Translations under genes and position numbers: made by a program
Shown: positions 1-4,173 of the stretch, piece by piece
Numbering within the stretch: position 1 is the stretch's first letter
Layout of the letters: each line of letters starts with the position of its first letter
The notes under the pieces: model-generated
The model's input: only the letters and a program-made list of their open reading frames with translations
The model's database searches: none
What the model was told of the DNA's origin: nothing
Assembly (NCBI GenBank): GCA_015655035.1
Contig: JAATFS010000395.1
Location: 1 to 6,191, forward strand
Length of the DNA stretch: 6,191 nt
Reading direction: 5' to 3'
Source: Lysobacterales bacterium
GTDB lineage: Bacteria > Pseudomonadota > Gammaproteobacteria > Xanthomonadales > Xanthomonadaceae

Positions 1-678
1 GTTGACGATCAACCGCCCTTCGACCTCGACCACGAAATCGCGTCCGTCGCGGGTGAATTCCCAGGCCTGCAGCCGGCCATCGGTGCGGCGATAACGGATG
101 CAGTCGTGCCCGACCAGCGCCGTCGGCGTCTCCGGCACGCCGTGGCGATCGAAATAGGCCGGCGCGGCGACGATGACCTGCCGCTGCATCTGCCCCACCG
201 GCACCGCCACCATGTCGCGCGCCAGGCACTCGCCCAGGCGAATACCCGCATCGAAACCGCCGGCAACGATGTCGGCCAGGGTGCGGTCGCAGTACAGCTC
301 GACCGTTACCTCCGGATAGCGCGTCAGGAACCCCGGCAGGTGCGGACTGACCAACTGCTCGGCGGTGACCGGGGCCAGGTTTATCCGCAACGTGCCGGCA
401 GGCCGGTCGCGCAGGAAATCCAGGTCGGCAAACGCCGCGTCGATCTGCTGCAGCCCAGGCGCGATCCGTTGCAGGAAGCGCTCGCCATGCTCGGTCACGC
501 CGACGCGCCGCGTGGTCCGGTGCAGCAAGCGCACCCCAAGCTGGGTTTCGAGCAGGCGGACGGTCTGCGACAGCGCCGAGGTCGATACGCCCAGTTCGGC
601 GGCAGCACGGGTGAAGCTGCCATGGTGGGCGATGCGGGCAAATGCGGCGACGGCGGGCAACGGATTGGGGCGGGACAT
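1..678 (-). CDS. LysR-family transcriptional regulator, 3' end cut by window edge
   Basis: This gene reads from an ATG at 678 down to base 1 without a stop, giving 226 residues of a family that is usually about 300 long, so roughly 75 C-terminal residues lie outside. Residues about 6-65 form the winged helix-turn-helix: 'GSFTRAAAELGVSTSALSQT' (20-39), then 'RLLETQLGVRLLHRTTRRV' and 'TEHGERFL'. From about residue 93 comes the LysR substrate-binding domain, with 'GTLRINLAP', 'RYPEVTVELY' and 'GGFDAGIRLGE', typical of the CrgA/DmlR-like branch. The start is set by a strong Shine-Dalgarno (684-689) and by the position of the HTH. It is divergent from the aldo/keto reductase gene at 812, which suggests that it controls that gene and itself in response to a small ligand. 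The ligand cannot be told from sequence. Family call is very secure; target is inferred. Confidence 0.96.
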   Translation of the reverse strand, partial: MSRPNPLPAVAAFARIAHHGSFTRAAAELGVSTSALSQTVRLLETQLGVRLLHRTTRRVGVTEHGERFLQRIAPGLQQIDAAFADLDFLRDRPAGTLRINLAPVTAEQLVSPHLPGFLTRYPEVTVELYCDRTLADIVAGGFDAGIRLGECLARDMVAVPVGQMQRQVIVAAPAYFDRHGVPETPTALVGHDCIRYRRTDGRLQAWEFTRDGRDFVVEVEGRLIVN

Positions 679-683
679 GAGCT

Positions 684-689
684 ACCTCC
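684..689 (-). promoter_or_regulatory. Ribosome binding site of the LysR gene
   Basis: On the minus strand this reads GGAGGT, followed by 5 bases (agctc) and the ATG at 678. It is the strongest Shine-Dalgarno match in the window and fixes the LysR start. Confidence 0.8.
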
Positions 690-733
690 GGCGGTGCACC
701 GGGACAGGAAGGCATTGTGTAGCACAGCTTCAA

Positions 734-761
734 GGATGATCCATATTTAGTGGATTTATCC
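734..761. promoter_or_regulatory. Nested inverted repeats, candidate LysR operator in divergent promoter region
   Basis: Four GGAT/ATCC half-sites lie in alternating orientation: GGATGATCC (734-742) and GGATTTATCC (752-761). The inner pair forms the perfect dyad ATCCA-N7-TGGAT (739-755). The two sub-palindromes have centres about 18-19 bp apart, near two helical turns, as expected for two dimers on one face of DNA. The site is in the AT-richest part of the 133-bp gap between the divergent LysR and reductase genes, where a LysR-type protein normally binds. The classical LysR box is T-N11-A inside a dyad; here the inner dyad has T-N13-A, so the match is approximate. I could not assign convincing -35/-10 elements for either gene. 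Regulator identity is inference. Confidence 0.5.
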
Positions 762-799
762 GCGCTATATCGCGATCTACAGTGGCCTCCTTCCACCAC

Positions 800-809
800 G
801 AGGCGCCTC
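800..809 (+). promoter_or_regulatory. Ribosome binding site within a 10-bp perfect palindrome
   Basis: GAGGCGCCTC is self-complementary over 10 bp. Its first four bases (GAGG, 800-803) are the only Shine-Dalgarno-like run before the ATG at 812, with 8 bases between. This supports the ATG at 812 as the start rather than the in-frame GTG at 782, which has no such signal. Whether the palindrome itself does anything is unknown; it is too compact to form a stable hairpin. Confidence 0.45.
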
Positions 810-811
810 CC

Positions 812-1885
812 ATGCAACTCACCGACTACCGTCTTCTCGGCCGCTCCGGCCTGCGCGTCAGCCCGATGTCGCTGGGCACGATGACCTTTGGCCAGGACTG
901 GGGCTGGGGCGCGGACGAAGCTGCCGCGCGCCGCCAGTTCGACCTGTATGTCGATGCCGGCGGCAACTTCATCGACACCGCCAACATCTACACCAACGGC
1001 AGTTCGGAAACGTTGCTGGGCAAGTTTTCCGCCGGCCGCCGCGAGCGCCTGGTGATCGCCAGCAAGTACTCGCTCAATCCGTTCCCCGGCGACCCCAACG
1101 GCGGCGGCAATCACCGCAAAAACCTGATCCAGTCGGTCGAGGCCAGCCTGAAGCGGCTCGGCACCGACTACCTCGACCTGCTGTACCTGCACATCTGGGA
1201 CGGCACCACCCCGATCGAGGAGGTAATGCGCGGCTTCGACGATCTGGTACGCGCCGGCAAGATCGTCTACGCCGGCATTTCCGACACCCCCGCCTGGCAG
1301 GTCGCGCGGATGCAGACGCTGGCCGAGCTGCGCGGCTGGGCACCGCTGGTAGCGCTGCAGATCGAGTATTCGCTGGCGCAGCGCACGGTCGAGCGCGAGT
1401 TGGTGCCCATGGCCGACGCGCTGGGGCTGTCGGTGCTGGCGTGGTCGCCGCTGGCGATGGGCGTCCTGACCGGCAAATACCGCCGCGCCGACCTGGAACA
1501 GCTGCGCGCGCAGGGAGCCGGCAACTCGCCCGGCGGCGACGGCGGGCGCGGCGCGGTGGCCTATTCGCACGACATGCTCGACGAGCGCTCGCTTGGCATC
1601 GGCGAGCAGGTCGCAGAGGTCGCCACCGAGGCCGGCCACTCGCCGGCGCAGGTCGCGCTGGCATGGCTGCTGCAGCGCCCGGGCGCGCCGATCCCGATCG
1701 TCGGCGCGCGCACCCCGGAACAGTTGCAGGACAACCTAGGCGCGCTGGCGGTGAAGCTCGATCCGGCGCAATTGCAGCGGCTGGACGCCGCCAGCGCGGT
1801 GGCGCTGGGCTTCCCGCACGATTTCATGCGCAGCCCGATCCCGCAGCAGTTGGTGTTCGGCGGCACCGTGGTTCACCCGCGCTGA
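812..1885 (+). CDS. Aldo/keto reductase, NAD(P)H-dependent
   Basis: A 357-residue cytosolic TIM-barrel oxidoreductase of the aldo/keto reductase superfamily, which reduces aldehydes or ketones with NAD(P)H; the substrate is not predictable. The N-terminal hairpin is 'YRLLGRSGLRVSPMSLGTMT' (6-25). The catalytic tetrad is complete: Asp55 and Tyr60 in 'FIDTANIY', Lys85 in 'IASKYS', and His127 in 'YLHIWD'. Later barrel elements are 'IVYAGISDTPAW' (151-162), 'LQIEYSLAQR' (182-191), 'LAWSPLAMGVLTGKY' (209-223), and the cofactor-binding 'IPIVGARTPEQLQDNL' (294-309). A Gly-rich loop near 235-248 is longer than in the second reductase. Start: ATG at 812; the open frame extends up to a GTG at 782, but homology begins near 'LTDYRLLG'. 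It is divergent from the LysR gene and probably its target. A decayed reductase fragment follows at once after the stop. Family is secure; role is not known. Confidence 0.96.
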   Translation: MQLTDYRLLGRSGLRVSPMSLGTMTFGQDWGWGADEAAARRQFDLYVDAGGNFIDTANIYTNGSSETLLGKFSAGRRERLVIASKYSLNPFPGDPNGGGNHRKNLIQSVEASLKRLGTDYLDLLYLHIWDGTTPIEEVMRGFDDLVRAGKIVYAGISDTPAWQVARMQTLAELRGWAPLVALQIEYSLAQRTVERELVPMADALGLSVLAWSPLAMGVLTGKYRRADLEQLRAQGAGNSPGGDGGRGAVAYSHDMLDERSLGIGEQVAEVATEAGHSPAQVALAWLLQRPGAPIPIVGARTPEQLQDNLGALAVKLDPAQLQRLDAASAVALGFPHDFMRSPIPQQLVFGGTVVHPR

Positions 1886-1907
1886 GTCCCGCGTGTGGGG
1901 CCTGGCC

Positions 1908-2161
1908 TGTCATCGCAGCACCGCGCCACGCTTCCAGGACCATGCCCTGCACGCCGACCTGCGCCTGGCCGAAACGGTGAAGATGCTGGCCGTGGCCAGG
2001 CGCGCGCCCCTGCACAAGGCGCGCTGGCCTGGCTGCTGGCCCAAGATCCTTACCTGGTACCGGTCCCCGGCACCAAACGTTGCGCCTATCCGGAGAGCAA
2101 CGCCGGTGCGGTGGCACTTGACCTGACGGGCGACGAACTGGCCACGCTCGCCCAGGCCTTC
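1908..2161 (+). pseudogene. Decayed C-terminal fragment of an AKR13-like aldo/keto reductase
   Basis: Translation shows the C-terminal third of a reductase split over two frames. In the frame of 1908, 'HRSTAPRFQDHALHADLRLA' and 'ETVKMLAVARR' match 'YRRHSPRFQGDNFARNLQLV' and 'EQIKALAADKG' of the intact gene at 2238. In the next frame, 'GALAWLLAQDPYLVPVPGTK' (2018-2077) and 'LDLTGDELATLAQAF' (2117-2161) match 'LALAWVLAQGDDLVPIPGTK' and 'VALTPDELAGIDAIF'. By hand, 25 of 48 residues agree in the second block and 10 of 23 in the first. Spacing from the 'LA' at 1986 to the Trp codon at 2030 is 44 nt where the intact gene needs 45, so one base has been lost, near the CGCGCG run at 2001-2006. No N-terminal two-thirds, catalytic tetrad or start is present; the fragment begins about 22 bp after the upstream stop. 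It corresponds to residues about 228-311 of the intact protein and is too diverged to be a recent copy. Confidence 0.82.
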
Positions 2162-2237
2162 ACGCCAGGGCTCACTATTCCAGCCACTATCCCGACTATT
2201 ACGCTTTCAGCGTTTTACGCCTTCCAGGAGTAATTGC
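2162..2237 (+). promoter_or_regulatory. Lower-GC leader of the second reductase with ribosome binding site
   Basis: This stretch is visibly less GC-rich than its surroundings and holds three copies of ACTAT at 2174, 2186 and 2195. It ends in a good Shine-Dalgarno, AGGAG (2226-2230), 7 bases before the ATG at 2238. The base composition and the RBS make it the likeliest place for a separate promoter for the downstream reductase, but I found no convincing -35/-10 pair, so the promoter is only a suggestion. The RBS itself is well supported. Confidence 0.45.
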
Positions 2238-3233
2238 ATGAAAACCTGCACCCTTGGCCGCAATGGCCCTACCGTCTCCGCCCTCGGCCTGGGCTGCATG
2301 GGCATGAGCGCGTTCTACGGCGGACGTGGCGACGATGCGGCCGCGATCGCGGTGATCCATCGCGCGCTCGATCGCGGCGTGAGCCTGCTCGATACCGCCG
2401 ACATGTATGGGCCGCACACCAACGAGATCCTGGTCGGCAAAGCCATTGCCGACCGTCGCCACGAAGTGTTCCTGGCCACCAAGTTCGGCATCAAGCTCGA
2501 TCCGGGCGATCCCGCAGCGCGCGGCATCGACGGTCGCCCCGAGTACGTACAAGCCGCCTGCGAAGCCAGCCTCAAGCGCCTGGGCGTGGAGCATATCGAT
2601 CTGTATTACCAGCATCGCGTAGACCCCAACGTGCCGATCGAGGACACGGTGGGAGCGATGGCACGGCTGGTGGAGCAAGGCAAGGTGCAATACCTCGGCC
2701 TGTCCGAAGCGGCGCCCGACACCATCCGCCGCGCGCACGCGGTGCATCCGATCACCGCCGTGCAGACCGAATACTCGCTGTGGTCGCGCGATCCCGAGAG
2801 CAACGGCGTGTTCGCCACCGTGCGCGAGCTGGGGATCGGCTTCGTGCCGTACTCGCCGCTGGGGCGCGGCTTCCTGACCGGCGCGATCGTCTCGCCGGAG
2901 GACTTCGACGCCGACGACTACCGCCGCCATTCGCCACGTTTCCAGGGCGATAACTTCGCGCGCAACCTGCAATTGGTGGAGCAGATCAAGGCGCTCGCCG
3001 CCGACAAGGGTATTACCGCCAGCCAGTTGGCGCTGGCCTGGGTCCTGGCGCAGGGTGACGACCTGGTACCGATTCCCGGCACCAAGCGCGTCCGCTACCT
3101 GGACGAAAACCTCGATGCGCTGGACGTGGCGCTGACACCCGACGAACTGGCCGGGATCGACGCGATCTTCCCGCCCGAAGCCGCCGCCGGCACGCGTTAT
3201 CCGGAATCGATGATGGCCGCAGTCAATCGCTGA
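2238..3233 (+). CDS. Aldo/keto reductase, AKR13-like
   Basis: A 331-residue soluble NADPH-type oxidoreductase with the full length of its family. It opens with 'LGRNGPTVSALGLGCMGMSA' (6-25), the Gly-Cys-Met-Gly-Met signature common in AKR13-type (YakC/perakine reductase-like) enzymes. The catalytic tetrad is intact: Asp52 and Tyr57 in 'LLDTADMYG', Lys82 in 'LATKFG', and His126 in 'YYQHRVDP'. Further landmarks are 'VQTEYSLWSRDPE' (175-187), 'VPYSPLGRGFLTG' (203-215), 'HSPRFQGDNFARN' (231-243), and the cofactor-phosphate loop 'LVPIPGTKRVRYLDEN' (276-291) with Lys283 and Arg284. It ends in 'YPESMMAAVNR'. The start has an AGGAG 7 bases upstream. It belongs to a different subgroup from the reductase at 812, so the pair is not a simple tandem duplicate; the fragment at 1908-2161 is its closer relative. 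Physiological substrate is unknown; detoxification of reactive carbonyls is a common role but not shown here. Confidence 0.96.
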   Translation: MKTCTLGRNGPTVSALGLGCMGMSAFYGGRGDDAAAIAVIHRALDRGVSLLDTADMYGPHTNEILVGKAIADRRHEVFLATKFGIKLDPGDPAARGIDGRPEYVQAACEASLKRLGVEHIDLYYQHRVDPNVPIEDTVGAMARLVEQGKVQYLGLSEAAPDTIRRAHAVHPITAVQTEYSLWSRDPESNGVFATVRELGIGFVPYSPLGRGFLTGAIVSPEDFDADDYRRHSPRFQGDNFARNLQLVEQIKALAADKGITASQLALAWVLAQGDDLVPIPGTKRVRYLDENLDALDVALTPDELAGIDAIFPPEAAAGTRYPESMMAAVNR

Positions 3234-3277
3234 GCAAGCGGTCGAATCCCCACGCCGCCATCGCCTCCCGTCCGCCC

Positions 3278-3973
3278 ATGCTCTCGTGCGTCATCCCCGC
3301 ACACGACGAGGCCGCACTGATCGGCAAGACGCTGCAACGGCTGCACGCCGCCGCGCGGACGCTGTCGCTTGCCTACGAGGTGATCGTGGTGGCCGACGGC
3401 TGCGGCGACGATACCGCCGCGATCGCCCGCGCCAGCGGCGCGCAGATCCTGGAAGGGCACTGGCGACAAATCGCGGCGGTGCGCAACGCGGGCGCGCAGG
3501 TGGCGCGCGGCCAGCGCCTGTTGTTCCTGGATGCCGATACCCACGTCGATGGCACCGTGCTGGCGGCCGCGATGCACGCACTGGATACCGGTGCGATAGG
3601 CGGCGGTGCGCGGGTATGCCTGCAAGGCCGCCCAGCCTGGTACGAGCGCGCGGTGCAGGCGGCGTTCGGCTGGCTGTTCCGGCGGACCGGCATCGCGCCA
3701 GGGTGCTTCCTGTTCTGTACCCGGCACGCATTCGAGGCCGCTGGCGGCTTCGACCAGCGCTACTACGCCGGCGAGGACGTGGCCTTGAGCCGTGCACTTG
3801 CCCGCCAGGGCCGGTTCGTCATCCTGCACGAGGCCGTGCACACCTCCGATCGCAAACTTCGCAGCCACAGCAAGGGCGAGCATCTGCGCCTGCTGCTGAA
3901 TTTTCTGCTGCGTGGACGGCGCATGCTGCGTTCGCGCGATGCGCTTGGCTTCTGGTACAAACGCCGCCGTTGA
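3278..3973 (+). CDS. Family 2 glycosyltransferase, small soluble form
   Basis: A 231-residue GT-A fold glycosyltransferase (GT2) that would transfer a sugar from a nucleotide-sugar donor; acceptor unknown. The N-terminal strand 'LSCVIPAHDEAALIGKTL' (2-19) is the classic GT2 opening. 'YEVIVVADGCGDDTA' (33-47) supplies the nucleotide-binding Asp40, and 'RLLFLDADTHVD' (80-91) carries the metal-binding DxD (Asp85-Ala-Asp87). 'GGFDQRYYAGEDVALSRAL' (156-174) is the acceptor-side motif with the likely base in Glu166-Asp167. The C-terminus (about 192-231) is strongly basic ('RGRRMLRSRDALGFWYKRRR'), and there is no clear transmembrane anchor, so it probably sits on the inner face of the membrane by charge. 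It starts 44 bp after the reductase stop and may be co-transcribed, but no Shine-Dalgarno is visible and no ATG/GTG/TTG alternative lies in the gap. Family is secure; pathway is not. Confidence 0.93.
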   Translation: MLSCVIPAHDEAALIGKTLQRLHAAARTLSLAYEVIVVADGCGDDTAAIARASGAQILEGHWRQIAAVRNAGAQVARGQRLLFLDADTHVDGTVLAAAMHALDTGAIGGGARVCLQGRPAWYERAVQAAFGWLFRRTGIAPGCFLFCTRHAFEAAGGFDQRYYAGEDVALSRALARQGRFVILHEAVHTSDRKLRSHSKGEHLRLLLNFLLRGRRMLRSRDALGFWYKRRR

Positions 3974-3979
3974 AAGAGT

Positions 3980-3997
3980 CCGGTGCCGCTGCGCCGG
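3980..3997 (+). terminator. Stem-loop just after the glycosyltransferase stop, possible terminator
   Basis: CCGGTGC (3980-3986) pairs with GCGCCGG (3991-3997) over 7 pairs including one G-U, with loop CGCT. It begins 6 bases after the stop codon. No run of T follows, so it does not meet the rule for an intrinsic terminator; in such GC-rich DNA a hairpin of this size can also be chance or a 3'-end stabiliser. Confidence 0.3.
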
Positions 3998-4039
3998 CGT
4001 CCATCCAATCCCTTCGACCGATGCCATACCAGCACCGAA

Positions 4040-4060
4040 ATGGGGCAACGACGCCCCCAT
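4040..4060 (+). terminator. GC-rich stem-loop in the spacer before the M13 peptidase gene
   Basis: GGGGC (4042-4046) pairs with GCCCC (4053-4057) around the loop AACGAC. Skipping one bulged C at 4058, the flanking AT (4040-4041) also pairs with AT (4059-4060), so the stem reaches 7 pairs. It lies roughly 70 bases after the glycosyltransferase stop. It could stop transcription between the two units or sit in a leader, but no T run follows. Confidence 0.3.
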
Positions 4061-4079
4061 ATGTAGCCATCAACGCCGT

Positions 4080-4094
4080 ACGTGAATACCACGT
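4080..4094. promoter_or_regulatory. ACGTG-N5-CACGT dyad, possible operator upstream of the peptidase gene
   Basis: A perfect 5-bp inverted repeat with a 5-base centre (aatac) lies 80 bp before the peptidase ATG at 4174, a plausible position for a regulator site. The rest of the 200-bp gap has no confident -35/-10 pair and no ORF I believe. With arms this short, chance is a real explanation. Confidence 0.25.
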
Positions 4095-4173
4095 GTGTCG
4101 CCAGCCGCCGGTACTACATCCCATCGAGCCGTCGTCCTAAACTTGCCGATCTTCCGCTTTTCGAGCTGCCGCA

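Noticed and set aside
106..750. Plus-strand open frame of 214 codons at the left end
   Set aside because: It lies opposite the LysR gene. Its translation is Arg/Gln/Gly-rich with no recognisable fold, while the minus strand gives a clean LysR protein.
782..811. GTG at 782 as the start of the first reductase
   Set aside because: It adds ten residues without family similarity and has no Shine-Dalgarno, whereas the ATG at 812 has GAGG 8 bases upstream and begins at the family's usual N-terminus.
2174..2199. Three ACTAT repeats before the second reductase
   Set aside because: The copies are only 5 bases long with unequal spacing (12 and 9), too weak to call a regulatory repeat.
1895..2233. A 112-codon open frame as a separate small gene
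   Set aside because: Only its middle part resembles anything, and that part is the tail of an aldo/keto reductase that continues upstream in another frame. It is better described as part of a pseudogene.
2199..2972. Minus-strand open frame of 257 codons opposite the second reductase
   Set aside because: Long antisense frames are expected opposite GC-rich genes with strong third-position bias. The translation shows no domain, and the plus strand encodes a complete reductase.
3197..4060. Minus-strand open frame of 287 codons opposite the glycosyltransferase
   Set aside because: It has no recognisable domain and overlaps a clear GT2 gene with DxD and GED motifs on the plus strand.
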